Positions 49,793-59,185 of a stretch of DNA of 64,000 nucleotides are shown here, in pieces (the stretch's first letter is position 1; each line of letters opens with the position of its first letter). This stretch comes from Trabulsiella guamensis ATCC 49490 (GTDB lineage: Bacteria; Pseudomonadota; Gammaproteobacteria; Enterobacterales; Enterobacteriaceae): contig NZ_JMTB01000117.1 in assembly GCF_000734965.1 (NCBI RefSeq), positions 124,001 through 188,000 on the forward strand, given 5' to 3'. The position numbers were made by a program, and so were the translations under genes. The notes under the pieces are model-generated. The model ran no database searches, was not told where the DNA came from, and saw nothing but the letters and a program-made list of their open reading frames with translations.

Positions 49793-52113
49793 TATCGTTT
49801 TTCTCTTTTTTTGTCAGGCATTGCCAGTGGAGACAGCAGATATGCGGCAAAAATGCCGCTCACCAGCACAATGCCGAAGCTGCTTATCGCCTGCGTGGCG
49901 CTGAAAACCAGCATACCCAGCGTCAGAAGGGTGGTGATCATCGCGAGCGTAATCGCCAGGAGCGACGTTAACGGCGTTCCGCGCGGGTTACTGAAAAACA
50001 GCGTGTAATTAATACCGATCCCTAATACCAGTACCAGCGCCAGTAATGAAAACAGGTTGATGGTGTGCCCGCTTAGTGACAGTGCCGCCAGCCCGCATCC
50101 CAGTGAGAGCACCGAGGGAATCAGGCTAATGAACCCCTTGCGCCAGCCCAGACGGAAGATGGCTCCGCAGGCAATCACGTCCAGCGCCACGCCCAGCAGT
50201 ACCGTTAAAATCGTCCGGTACAGGCCGAACAGGGAATCAAATGTTTGCTTGCGATCGACCCACGCTACACCAGGGTGTAACTTCGCCAGCGCATTCAGCG
50301 CCGCGCTCTCTTTAACGCCTTCGGTGGGAATGAGCACGCCGCTCATTCCGTCAGGCAGCGTCAGCCACATCAGACGCCAGCCTTCGCTGGCCGGGCTGGC
50401 AAGCCAGGTGTCAACAGAAACCGGCATGGCGCTGAGATCGGGTTTCACCGCTGTCATCCCCGCATTGGCCAGCACCTGGCTGACCGTCGGCGCTGCCTCG
50501 CGCAACAGTTGCAAATCCTGCTGCTGGCGCGCCAGTGAGTTAAGTGGCAGGGTGCGGAAATTCGCGAGCAGTTTGTCATGACGCGCTTTCTCCAGTGCCG
50601 GAATAAACGCCTCCATGCGGGTCAGCGTCTGCTCTGGTGTATCGCCATAAACCACAAACCATTTCTGATCGACGCTCTGTCCGGTCAGACGGGTAATCGC
50701 TTTTTCCTGCGCCAGAATAGTGGGCGGCAGTGCCTGTAGCTGGGAAATATCATCATCCACGCGCAGTGTCGCCAGACCTGCAAGCGAAAGGATCGCCAGT
50801 ACCACAGGAAGCCCTGTGGACAGTGTTTTGTTTCGCCGCCAGGCGGCCAGCCAGCGTAGCATGACTGTCATTGCCGGAACCGGTCGAACCGGCAGGCCGC
50901 GACATAACCACGGATGCCAGAACAGGACGGTCAGGCAGGAGGCGCTTAACCCGGCAGCAGCAAACACCGCCATCTGGCGAATGCCAGGGAACGGCGCAAG
51001 CATCATGATCAGATACGCCGCCACCGTTGTTAGCAGTGCCAGCAGCAGGGCGTTTCGCACTTTTTGCAGGCTTTGCCACGGTGATGATTCCGCGCCGTGC
51101 ACCATCCGTTCCGTCAGATAATAGAGCGTATAGTCTGCGGAAATACCGATAATGCTCATGCTCATCACCAGCGTCATCAGATGTAACTCGCCAAACAAAA
51201 GCAGCGTGACTACCGAACCCGCGAGCGCACCGGTGCCAATGGAAATTAAACAAAGGAGTAGTGGTCGCAGTGAACGGAATGTCACAACGATAAGCAGGAT
51301 CACCCCAAGGATCGTTGCCACACCCAGCGTAGAGACATCGCGCTTTGCCTGCTGGCTGGCGTAATCGCTATAGAATACGGTACCGCGCGACAGAAGCTGC
51401 GCCTGGGGGAAACGGGTTTTGAAGGCGGTTTCCCTGTCGTTCAGTTCGCTCACCAACTGGTGGGTTTGCTGCATATCGAAAGAGTTACCCGCCAGCTCGC
51501 CATGCAGCAGATACCAGAAATTACCGTCCTCGTCCTGAGTGACCAGCCAGCCATCCATCAGGCGCAAACGCGTGCTGTTTTGCGCCATCGCCAGCTGTGA
51601 ACCACGCATTAACATCAGCGGATCGTTTTGCAATTCTTTACCGCTGACGCCGGAAAAAGCGGAGTAGAGCTGTGACAGGATCCATTGCGCCTGCGCGTTT
51701 CCTCCGTGTTGCAGCCGTTCGCGAGTGGCAGCGTCGATAAGTCCGTTGCGATGCTGCCAGTAGAACGCGCCCCACGCCTGCTGATCGCTGGCATTCATTG
51801 CCCCTTTCACACCGGCGAGCGCTGGTGTGGTTTTTAACTGCGCGAGCCACGCCTGCGCCGCCGTTGGATCCGCTGTTTTCCCCGGGCTTACCAGCCAGAC
51901 CAGTTGCCGGTCGAGGCGCTGCATAAATCCATCATTCAGGGCGGGTGGAATGGCGCCCAGCGCCTGTTTCGGCAACATCGCCAGCACACTGCTGTTCAGT
52001 CTGGTTTGCGGCAAAAGCAACAGTAGCGCGCCCAGCATGAGCGCGCAGGTAACACCCCAGAGCAGCGCAAGGCGCCTGGCATTATTGGGCGGCAAAGCGT
52101 TGGCGTTCGTCAT
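49792..52113 (-). CDS. apeM: MMPL/RND-family exporter ApeM
   Basis: 773 residues, two RND repeats of about six membrane helices with large periplasmic loops. First-half helices include GVATILGVILLIVVTFRSLR and VMSMSIIGISADYTLYYLTE (the GxxxDY element); the second repeat has ALVLVLGIGINYTLFFSN, where Asn replaces the Asp. It would extract the polyene from the inner membrane. The start codon overlaps apeL by 32 nt. Confidence 0.9.
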   Translation of the reverse strand: MTNANALPPNNARRLALLWGVTCALMLGALLLLLPQTRLNSSVLAMLPKQALGAIPPALNDGFMQRLDRQLVWLVSPGKTADPTAAQAWLAQLKTTPALAGVKGAMNASDQQAWGAFYWQHRNGLIDAATRERLQHGGNAQAQWILSQLYSAFSGVSGKELQNDPLMLMRGSQLAMAQNSTRLRLMDGWLVTQDEDGNFWYLLHGELAGNSFDMQQTHQLVSELNDRETAFKTRFPQAQLLSRGTVFYSDYASQQAKRDVSTLGVATILGVILLIVVTFRSLRPLLLCLISIGTGALAGSVVTLLLFGELHLMTLVMSMSIIGISADYTLYYLTERMVHGAESSPWQSLQKVRNALLLALLTTVAAYLIMMLAPFPGIRQMAVFAAAGLSASCLTVLFWHPWLCRGLPVRPVPAMTVMLRWLAAWRRNKTLSTGLPVVLAILSLAGLATLRVDDDISQLQALPPTILAQEKAITRLTGQSVDQKWFVVYGDTPEQTLTRMEAFIPALEKARHDKLLANFRTLPLNSLARQQQDLQLLREAAPTVSQVLANAGMTAVKPDLSAMPVSVDTWLASPASEGWRLMWLTLPDGMSGVLIPTEGVKESAALNALAKLHPGVAWVDRKQTFDSLFGLYRTILTVLLGVALDVIACGAIFRLGWRKGFISLIPSVLSLGCGLAALSLSGHTINLFSLLALVLVLGIGINYTLFFSNPRGTPLTSLLAITLAMITTLLTLGMLVFSATQAISSFGIVLVSGIFAAYLLSPLAMPDKKREKR

Positions 52114-52687
52114 CGGTCAGTTGGGCTGGCGTCAGTTGATGTTGTGACAGGATGATATGCGTCCGATCGCCCTGTTTGTCGTTAAGCTGGATCGCCTCCA
52201 GATATGTTTTTCCTGCCAGGTCGATGGTGGCAAAAATCTTATCCAGTGGCGTGGTGATCGGCGTCAGGCGCAGAGTCCAGCGACCGTCGCCTTTGTCCTG
52301 AAAATCGACCTGGAAGTTTTGCTCCAGCACTTTCCTGTCAGCCTGAAAGAGTGCCCGCAACAGGTGGTTGAACTGAAACATCTGCGGATTGTTTTCTGCA
52401 GTGATCACCTGCGGTGACTGGCCGTTGATCCTCTGAACCATGCGGGTGTCGTCAAGCATCAACATCATCGGGAAAGGCGAGGTTTGATCCCAGAGCAGCC
52501 CGGTATCGCGTGCGATAAGCATCTGCCCCTGCGAGCGCAGCGGTTGCGGCATATCTTTGATGGTCCGTGTCTGGGCGAAATGGGCACGGATCACCGGTTG
52601 TTCAGTAAAGCGCTGTTGAAGTTCATCGAGCGTGACGGCGTGGCTCCAGGGGCTGAGCAGCAGAATAACAACGGGCCAGAATTTCAT
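52082..52687 (-). CDS. apeL: LolA-like outer-membrane carrier ApeL
   Basis: 201 residues: signal peptide (FWPVVILLLSPWSHA), then TLDELQQRFTEQPVIRAHFA and the curved beta-sheet pattern of LolA (LRSQGQMLIARDTGLLWDQT, MFQFNHLLRALF). It probably carries the hydrophobic polyene product across the periplasm between ApeM and the outer membrane. Confidence 0.88.
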   Translation of the reverse strand: MKFWPVVILLLSPWSHAVTLDELQQRFTEQPVIRAHFAQTRTIKDMPQPLRSQGQMLIARDTGLLWDQTSPFPMMLMLDDTRMVQRINGQSPQVITAENNPQMFQFNHLLRALFQADRKVLEQNFQVDFQDKGDGRWTLRLTPITTPLDKIFATIDLAGKTYLEAIQLNDKQGDRTHIILSQHQLTPAQLTDDERQRFAAQ

Positions 52688-53106
52688 GGTGCAACTCCTA
52701 TGCGTTCAAACAGGACGGGAGGGCTGACAAAACAAAGCTCCCGACTCTTCTCGTCCACGGCGACCTGAATGGTGTAACCTGTAGTGGTGCGTTTACCGCT
52801 GATGGCATCAAAAATCTGATAGCTGATCCGAAGGCGATTTTCGTACTCTTCGAGTTGCGCGCGTACACGAAAACGCTGCTCGAAAGTCAGTACATCACGG
52901 TATTTCACTCGCGTATCGACCACCGGCCAGAGATAGCCTGAGGCTTTCATCTGGCGGTAACCATAATCGAACTGGTTCAGCAGGGCTTCGCGGGCAATTT
53001 CGAAGTAACGAAAATAGTTGCCGTGCCACACGACACCCATCATATCCACATCGTGAAACGGGACGGTCAATTCTACTTCTGCGGTAAAGCGGGGATCATC
53101 AAGCAC
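52684..53106 (-). CDS. apeK: Acyl-ACP thioesterase ApeK
   Basis: 140 residues, 4HBT hotdog: VPFHDVDMMGVVWHGNYFRYFEIARE has the catalytic Asp (HDVDxxG) and the helix start. It would release or edit acyl chains on the APE carriers. It overlaps apeL by ATGA. Confidence 0.88.
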   Translation of the reverse strand: MLDDPRFTAEVELTVPFHDVDMMGVVWHGNYFRYFEIAREALLNQFDYGYRQMKASGYLWPVVDTRVKYRDVLTFEQRFRVRAQLEEYENRLRISYQIFDAISGKRTTTGYTIQVAVDEKSRELCFVSPPVLFERIGVAP

Positions 53107-53109
53107 CCA

Positions 53110-54802
53110 TTACTCCTTATCTGCAGCGTCAGGCAACTGCCAGAAATCGAAAAAGTTAAACCAGTCCAGCGGTGATATCAGCGCATAATGTTCAAGCCGT
53201 TCGGCATAACGATGGATGGTATGTTCAAGTACTGCCTGGCGTTCAGCCCGGGGTAACAGGAGCGGATCGGCAAACGGCTCGCAGTGAATATGCAGCTTGC
53301 CCTGCTGGCGGAGAGCAAAAAGCAGCAGCACCGGGCAGCGCAAAATCGAGGCGAGTATAAATGGTCCCTGCGGAAAGGGGGCTCGTTGCCCCATGAAGGG
53401 ACTCCATGTCACCCGCCAGTGACCGCCACGCTGTGGGTTAACCGCAATGCGATCGCCGACAATGGCCACCCATTCGCCGCGATCCAGTTTCTCTTTCAGC
53501 AGCATGGCGGTTTCCGGGCCAATATCGGTCACTGGCAACAGATTAAGTCCCGCCTGTGGGGCCATCTCTTCCATGATCTGTTTAAAACGTTGCGCATTAT
53601 CGCTGAACACCAGCGCATTAATCGTTCGCACACCTTTCAGTTGAGCAATGGCGCGGCAGGCTTCGATATCGCCCAGATGCGAGGCCAGAATCAATTTGCC
53701 CTGAGGATCTTCAGGGCTCAGCGCGGCTTCAGCGCCAGGAGCAAACACCATGTCCCGCCCCAGTTGGATCTCGCCACGCCAGCCAGCAATTTTATCGAGC
53801 ATGGCGTGACCAAAGCGTAAGAAATGGTGGTAGCTGTTGAGGTGTGGCGGCACGGGTAACTGGCGGACCACAAGCTGTTCACGTACGCGTGCAACCCAGT
53901 TTTGTGAAGCACGACGCGCCGTGCTGGCTGTCAACCAGTAAACCCCGGTGACGGGCCAGAGCAACAGCGAAAAAGCCTGACGCCCCAGTAACCGCCAGAC
54001 GGTCAGCATCAGGCGCATTCCCCATAATCCTTTGACTTCCTGCTGTTTCGCCCAGTGCTGCGTCCGGCGACGCCTCAATAGTGTGGGGATGCGTGGCAAC
54101 ATGCCAAAAAAACAGACGTGTGTGCATCAGCGAGATACGCAGATTGTCTTTCAGGGCGTCAAAGTGGGATAAACCATCCTGCGGATAGGTGACGCGGGTC
54201 GGCACGAAGTAGCTGGTGTTGCCCTGCCAGTAGAGGCGCACCATCACTTCCGTATCAAAGTCCATTCGTTTGCCAAGAGAGACACGGCTGGCAAGCGATA
54301 ACGTCGGGGCGATGGGATAAACACGAAAGCCACACATGCTGTCTTTTAATTGCAGTGAGAGTGTTTCAATCCAGACCCAGATGTGCGTCACCCAGCGGCC
54401 ATACAACCGCGCACGGGGAATGGAATCATCATAAAGGGGTTGCCCGGATATCAATGCGCCAGGGTATCGGGACGAGAGTGCGAGCAACTCAGGGATGTCT
54501 TCAATCGCATGTTGCCCGTCCGCATCGACCTGTACGGCATGGGTGAAGCCTGCGTTGTGCGCCGCCTGCAATCCGCAGATGACCGCCGTGCCTTTGCCTG
54601 CATTTTGCGTCAGCCGAATCAGCGTCAGCGTCGGGTGGTGGGCCGCGAGCGTTTCCAGCACCTGCCGGGTTGCATCATCACTGCCATCATCGACGATGAT
54701 GCAGGGCAGATCGAGTGGCGCAAGACGCGCCAGTACACGCGACATCATCGCACCATGGTTATAGCAGGGGATCACCACACAGGGTGCGAAAGTCAGCGGC
54801 AT
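53110..54802 (-). pseudogene. apeJ: Glycosyltransferase/acyltransferase ApeJ, split by a 7-T frameshift
   Basis: Residues from ATG at 54802 are a GT2 glycosyltransferase: VVIPCYNHGAMMSRVLARL, IIVDDGSDD, NAGKG and QVDADGQH (DxD). After RLFF the frame leaves the family at seven Ts (plus-strand A7, 54106-54112). With six Ts it would read RLFFGMLPRIPTLLRRRRTQ, which is the start of the second frame (53110-54102), a lysophospholipid-type acyltransferase with SHLGDIEACRA and VGDRIAV. E. coli-type ApeJ is a fusion of the two domains (about 560 residues), so one base gain has split it. It could be a pseudogene, a sequencing error, or corrected by slippage on the T run. Confidence 0.85.
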
Positions 54803-55143
54803 AAGCGAATTTTCCCACTGCTGGCCGTATGGCGCGCATCACCCTCATGGCGCTGAAAGCTGAACGTGAGTATTTGCCGCGCTTCCTGCCAGTTCAGTGT
54901 CAGAGTTACCGTGTTTTCTGGCAACAACGGGGCCTGAAATTTCACGTTCTGAATGCTGTGAAAACGAAAACCGGGCGCCAGTAATGTCGTGGCGTAGTGC
55001 ATGACCCAGTCAAGCTGCGCAACACCGGGCAATAGCGGTTGCACGGCAAAATGTCCCTGAAACCAGAACAGCGTCGGCTCGAGATTCAGGATGATGTCGA
55101 TCTGATCGGGGGCTGTTTGATACCGCGCCATTTCATGGGGTTT
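54793..55143 (-). CDS. apeI: Dehydratase/hotdog protein ApeI
   Basis: 116 residues from ATG at 55143, with CAGGAG 7 bases upstream; a downstream ATG at 55128 is weaker. Hotdog fold: LEPTLFWFQGHFAVQPLLPG has the catalytic-type His of FabZ (GHF) and VAQLDWVMHYA the helix. It acts with ApeP in dehydrations. It overlaps apeH by 11 nt and apeJ by 10 nt. Confidence 0.85.
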   Translation of the reverse strand, partial: KPHEMARYQTAPDQIDIILNLEPTLFWFQGHFAVQPLLPGVAQLDWVMHYATTLLAPGFRFHSIQNVKFQAPLLPENTVTLTLNWQEARQILTFSFQRHEGDARHTASSGKIRLCR

Positions 55144-56494
55144 CATTGAATAACTCCTGCAGTTGCGCATAGACACGCTTGTTCATACTGTTGACCGGGA
55201 TCTCGTCGAGCACCCGCCAGTAACGAGGAATGGCGACCGGTTCAAGCCAGGGAAGCAGCGCGCGCCGCCATGACAGTTCCAGCGACTTGCTGTGGGTTTC
55301 CCGCCATGTCTGACGTAACGGGTCGTCCAGCACCAGCAGGACGCCTATACCCTGGCGACCCCCACGCGAAACGGGCAGTGCTGCAGCGTCACGAATACCT
55401 TCCAGCGCCACCAGACGTTGTTCAATCTCGCTGAGCGAAATGCGTTTTTCTTCGATCTTCACGACCCGGCCCCGTCGCCCGATGAGGCGAAACGTTCCGT
55501 TATCCTCAAAATGCAAAATGTCATCGAGCAACAGCCCGGTTTGCTGAGCGATAAGCGGTGAAACTGCGCGGAACGCGTCTCCCTCAGGCGTTATGCTGAC
55601 CGCCGGAAAGGGCAACCATGAGACATCATCCTGCTGGCGATAACGCCAGGCGAGAATACCGGTTTCAGTACTGCCGTAAATTTCGTCCGGCCAGACATTG
55701 AGCCACGCCTGCGTATCGATGACATCCTGCCAGGGCAACATGCCGCCTGCTGAAAGGATAATTGACACGGGGGGCGGAGTAAGCTGCGCATCCAGTCGTT
55801 TGAGAAACGCCGGGCTGCTGACGAACAAATAGCGATGGCCATGCTCCACGGCGGCCAGTTGTTCTGCGTAATACAGCATGGCGGCATGTAGCGGCAATCC
55901 CAGCGACATCGGCAAAAAGATGCGGAATGTCAGACCATACAGATGCTGCGGTACGACTGAAGCAATCACCCGGCACCCCGCCACCCGTGTGGCAAAACGT
56001 ACAGCCAGCATCGATGCTTCTTTGTCGAGTGAGGCGATGCTTTTCACCACCCGCTTCGGCAGCCCTGTCGAGCCGGAAGTAAACAATTCGATGAACCCGC
56101 CTTCCGCTATCGGAGGAAGAGGGGGAAGTGCGGCATCGTGCTTTCGCGCAGAACTGACTACCAGATACCGGCCCCGCCAGTCCAGTGGTTTATCGCTCAA
56201 TACGCCGTTGAACAACGATTGCTGCTCTTCAAGAAGCGAAACACGGCTGTGGCCAGGAATAACCGGCGTTTTCCCACTCGTTAATGTCGCCAGCAGGGCG
56301 ACAATGAACAGGTAACTATTTTCAAAACAGAGCGCCCATCGCTCGCCTTCCTGTCGCTGTAATTCCTCTACCAGTAACGCCACATCATAGCGAAGCTGTC
56401 CCAGCGTCCAGGTATGATCGCCGAGCCAGGCGATAACAGTCTCATCAGGCCGGGATGTGTCGAGCCACTGCGCCAGCGCCAGCGTCTGATTCAT
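55133..56494 (-). CDS. apeH: Aryl adenylate-forming ligase ApeH
   Basis: 453 residues from ATG at 56494, which gives ATGA overlap with apeG; a frame to 56533 exists. ANL superfamily: the P-loop IELFTSGSTGLPKRVVKS, the A5-type YGSTETG and FRLIGRRGRVVKIEEKRISL near the hinge. It activates an aromatic acid (4-hydroxybenzoate-type starter) with ATP and loads it on an ACP to begin the polyene. Confidence 0.9.
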   Translation of the reverse strand: MNQTLALAQWLDTSRPDETVIAWLGDHTWTLGQLRYDVALLVEELQRQEGERWALCFENSYLFIVALLATLTSGKTPVIPGHSRVSLLEEQQSLFNGVLSDKPLDWRGRYLVVSSARKHDAALPPLPPIAEGGFIELFTSGSTGLPKRVVKSIASLDKEASMLAVRFATRVAGCRVIASVVPQHLYGLTFRIFLPMSLGLPLHAAMLYYAEQLAAVEHGHRYLFVSSPAFLKRLDAQLTPPPVSIILSAGGMLPWQDVIDTQAWLNVWPDEIYGSTETGILAWRYRQQDDVSWLPFPAVSITPEGDAFRAVSPLIAQQTGLLLDDILHFEDNGTFRLIGRRGRVVKIEEKRISLSEIEQRLVALEGIRDAAALPVSRGGRQGIGVLLVLDDPLRQTWRETHSKSLELSWRRALLPWLEPVAIPRYWRVLDEIPVNSMNKRVYAQLQELFNETP

Positions 56495-57072
56495 GGTAAA
56501 TCTCGCATAATGAACCGGCGGCGAATCAGCCATTCACCTGCCATTAACGACCCCATCAGCAGATAGGCAATCATGCCATTCCAGACTGTCCAGAGTCGCA
56601 TATCGCCCCGCAGCGCAGTAAAAAGCGCGATCGCGCCGTTGACGATGAAAAAGAAACACCAGACTTGCGTAACGCGACGCGTGTAGCGGACACCAGCAGG
56701 AGGGAGCTCAGGTGTATGCAGGCGCGCCAGTCGCTCGACCAGCGGCATGGCAGTCCACAGTGAGCCGCCAAACACGGTCAGCATCACCATATTCACCACT
56801 ACCGGGTAGAACAGCAGAAGCTGGTGCGTTTTCAGAAGCGCGCTGGCGATGCATAGCACGATGCCTGCCAGCGCCGCGCTTTGCATAACAAAACGCATCG
56901 GCCCGGCATTTTTTCGCGCCTGGTGTAAACGGAGCATCAACATGAGTGCCATTACCGGAAGCAGCCATTGCAGACTGTTGTGCATCAGGCCGAACCACAC
57001 GACAAATGGCCAGGCCAACAGTATCGCCCCGGTCACGATGGGTATTACTGGCAACGTCCTGGAGCCACCCAT
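56491..57072 (-). CDS. apeG: Inner-membrane protein ApeG (COG4648 type)
   Basis: 193 residues, mostly hydrophobic, five or six membrane helices (IPIVTGAILLAWPFVVWFGL, AALAGIVLCIASALL, LLFYPVVVNMVMLTVFGGSL, VWCFFFIVNGAIALFTAL, MIAYLLMGSLMAGEWLI). Conserved in APE clusters in this position; function unknown. Confidence 0.82.
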   Translation of the reverse strand: MGGSRTLPVIPIVTGAILLAWPFVVWFGLMHNSLQWLLPVMALMLMLRLHQARKNAGPMRFVMQSAALAGIVLCIASALLKTHQLLLFYPVVVNMVMLTVFGGSLWTAMPLVERLARLHTPELPPAGVRYTRRVTQVWCFFFIVNGAIALFTALRGDMRLWTVWNGMIAYLLMGSLMAGEWLIRRRFIMRDLP

Positions 57073-57078
57073 GAGCGA

Positions 57079-57330
57079 TTACGCTTCACGCATCAGGCGG
57101 TCAACCGCATCGACAACATCCTGCACCGTCCGCACGGCTTTAAACTCCTCCGGCTTGATCTTCTTACCGGTCTTTTTTTGCAGGTGCACGATCATGTCTA
57201 CGGCATCGATACTGTCCAGCTCCAGATCCTCATACAGACGCGCCTCGGGGGTAATATCTTCGCGGGCAACATCAAACAGTTTGATCAGAAGCGCGGACAC
57301 TTCGTCGAAAATGTCTTGTTTTTGTGTCAT
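57079..57330 (-). CDS. apeF: Acyl carrier protein ApeF
   Basis: 83 residues from ATG at 57330. EDLELDSIDAVDMIVHLQ contains the DSID phosphopantetheine site; helices before and after are typical of ACP (KLFDVAREDITPEARL, VRTVQDVVDAVDRLM). It carries starter or growing chain for the Ape enzymes after modification by the transferase at the cluster end. Confidence 0.92.
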   Translation of the reverse strand: MTQKQDIFDEVSALLIKLFDVAREDITPEARLYEDLELDSIDAVDMIVHLQKKTGKKIKPEEFKAVRTVQDVVDAVDRLMREA

Positions 57331-57343
57331 AGCAAACTCGTTA

Positions 57344-57601
57344 TCAGGCGCTTTGGGAATGAATGAACGTGGCAAGCGTCGCCACCGAATAAAAATGTTG
57401 ACGCATCTCTTCGCTTTCCGCCGAGAGTACGATGCCATACTGGTTTTTTACGGCCAGACCCAGTTCAAGCGCGTCGATAGAATCGAGGCCTAAACCATCA
57501 CCGAACAGGGCGGCGTTCGTATCGATGTCATCGACCGTCAGTTCATCCAGATTTAGCGTATTGATGATGAGATTTTTTATTTCAAGATAAAGCGCTTGCA
57601 T
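57344..57601 (-). CDS. apeE: Acyl carrier protein ApeE
   Basis: 85 residues; ATG at 57601 is best placed behind CAGGA, the preceding ATG at 57604 is also possible. FGDGLGLDSIDALELGLAVK has the DSID motif. It overlaps the end of apeD by about 20 nt. Two ACPs are normal in these clusters. Confidence 0.9.
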   Translation of the reverse strand: MQALYLEIKNLIINTLNLDELTVDDIDTNAALFGDGLGLDSIDALELGLAVKNQYGIVLSAESEEMRQHFYSVATLATFIHSQSA

Positions 57602-58397
57602 CATTAAGTCCTGAAAAAGTTGATTCAACTGATTGTAATTTCAATAAAAGATGCCGGGTTAGCTGCCTTGCTGCCCGTGCCGGTTCTTGTTCGTTAACAT
57701 CACAAAAATGGTCAATCTGCACGCGCTCGCCAGGCGTGGCTTCGAACAGCGGTCTGGTGGGGGGAACGTGATACCACTTGCTTTGTTTATCGAGCAGATG
57801 TTCGCTGCAGCGAATAGCCACAGTACGGATATCGCAGTGACAGCGCACGGCAATGTGGGCCGCGCCGCGGTGCAGTGTCATTTTCTCCCCGGGACGCGTG
57901 CGTGTGCCCTCGGGAAAAATCATAATGGTGTCGCCATGGGCAAGTCGGGTCTGACTTTGCGACAGCAGGGCATCAGCCTCGCTGTTAATCAGATAATCCG
58001 CCGCGCGGATCACGCCACTGAGAAACGGGTTCTTCAGCAACGAACTTTTCACCAGACAATCCGTTTCCGGCATGACCGAGGCGAGCAGCACATAGTCGAG
58101 TAGCGTAGGATGGTTGGCGACAATAAGGCAGCCCTGTTCCTCACGCAATGTTCTGGCGTTGTAAATGCGGTAATCCAGCGCACCGACAGTTCTGGCGATG
58201 GTCAGGAAAACACGGAAACTGACGGAAATGCTGCGTCTGGCGAGACGTCTGCGCGTATACCGATTACGGACGCACAACAGCAACAGGTTAAACCAGACCT
58301 GAGAGAGCAGGAGACCGCCCAGACCGAACAGCACAAAGCACAGTCCGGTCATGAGCAGACGCCACAGGCGTTCAGGAGAGGCGAGTGAGCGGATCAT
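57582..58397 (-). CDS. apeD: 1-acylglycerol-3-phosphate-type acyltransferase ApeD
   Basis: 271 residues from ATG at 58397 (ATGA overlap with apeC). N-terminal membrane helix (LLMTGLCFVLFGLGGLLLSQ), then CLIVANHPTLLDYVLLAS with the NHxxxxD motif (Pro at one position, His and Asp kept) and MIFPEGTRTRPG for phosphate binding. Likely acts at the inner membrane in making the lipid form of the polyene. Confidence 0.88.
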   Translation of the reverse strand: MIRSLASPERLWRLLMTGLCFVLFGLGGLLLSQVWFNLLLLCVRNRYTRRRLARRSISVSFRVFLTIARTVGALDYRIYNARTLREEQGCLIVANHPTLLDYVLLASVMPETDCLVKSSLLKNPFLSGVIRAADYLINSEADALLSQSQTRLAHGDTIMIFPEGTRTRPGEKMTLHRGAAHIAVRCHCDIRTVAIRCSEHLLDKQSKWYHVPPTRPLFEATPGERVQIDHFCDVNEQEPARAARQLTRHLLLKLQSVESTFSGLNDASALS

Positions 58398-59116
58398 GCG
58401 CGACTCCAGCGCCAGTGAACTTTCTCTCCTGGAATACTGAATTCGGAGGCGTTGCTCAGGTAGTGCTGCAAAAATTGCAGACTTTGCGGCAGCGGTGCTT
58501 CTGTACCCTCGCTTCCGCTTTGCGTTGCACATTGCAATTCTTCGCCGGCTTCAAACACCAGCGCAACGGCGAACGGCCATGTCGGCATTTCTGGATCCAG
58601 CCCTGGATGATAGAAATCAGGCAATAAACCGTCGAAATCCACCATCAATACCCGCTGATATCCCCCCTGAAGCAGGCAAATGACTTCACAGAGCCCCTGA
58701 TGGAAGGTATCCATTCCTGCAGACAGCGAGGAGGTGACCACCGGATGCTTCGCGGCAATGGTCAGGTTACCCACCGCAGAATTGTGGACGGACATGGCGA
58801 AATCGGTCGGTGAGACTGACTGCCCCGTTGCCAGCGCCTGGAGAATGCGATAGTTACGCTCCAGCTCACCATGGCGACTGGTGTAAAGTACCGCGTCGAT
58901 GTCATGCCTGCGCAGCATCGTCAGGCCACAGTCGACGGCGAGCTTACTACCGGAATTTAACCGTCTGGCGGTCATCATCGGCAGCTCAGTGAGTTTCGCC
59001 TGAGCACCGTTGGGATCGATGGCATACGGCGCCAGTGACCATTGTTGCCACTGTGACGCTTCACTTATTCCAGGCGCTCTGGCCAGCCAGTCGATCAGGT
59101 TTAATGCAAATTTCAT
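58394..59116 (-). CDS. apeC: Ketosynthase-like chain-length factor ApeC
   Basis: 240 residues, a short KS-like protein of about half the usual length. AVDCGLTMLRRHDIDAVLYT and MSVHNSAVGNLTIAAKHPVV fit the thiolase fold, but the active-site Cys position reads SSLSAGMD, a Ser. It thus lacks condensing activity alone, as a chain-length factor does, and pairs with ApeO. ATG at 59116. Confidence 0.85.
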   Translation of the reverse strand: MKFALNLIDWLARAPGISEASQWQQWSLAPYAIDPNGAQAKLTELPMMTARRLNSGSKLAVDCGLTMLRRHDIDAVLYTSRHGELERNYRILQALATGQSVSPTDFAMSVHNSAVGNLTIAAKHPVVTSSLSAGMDTFHQGLCEVICLLQGGYQRVLMVDFDGLLPDFYHPGLDPEMPTWPFAVALVFEAGEELQCATQSGSEGTEAPLPQSLQFLQHYLSNASEFSIPGEKVHWRWSRA

Positions 59117-59185
59117 CAACGCGCATCCGCGGTAAATCAGCAGCGAGTATTCTGGCCGTTACTGGCCCTCAAATCTGCTGGGATA

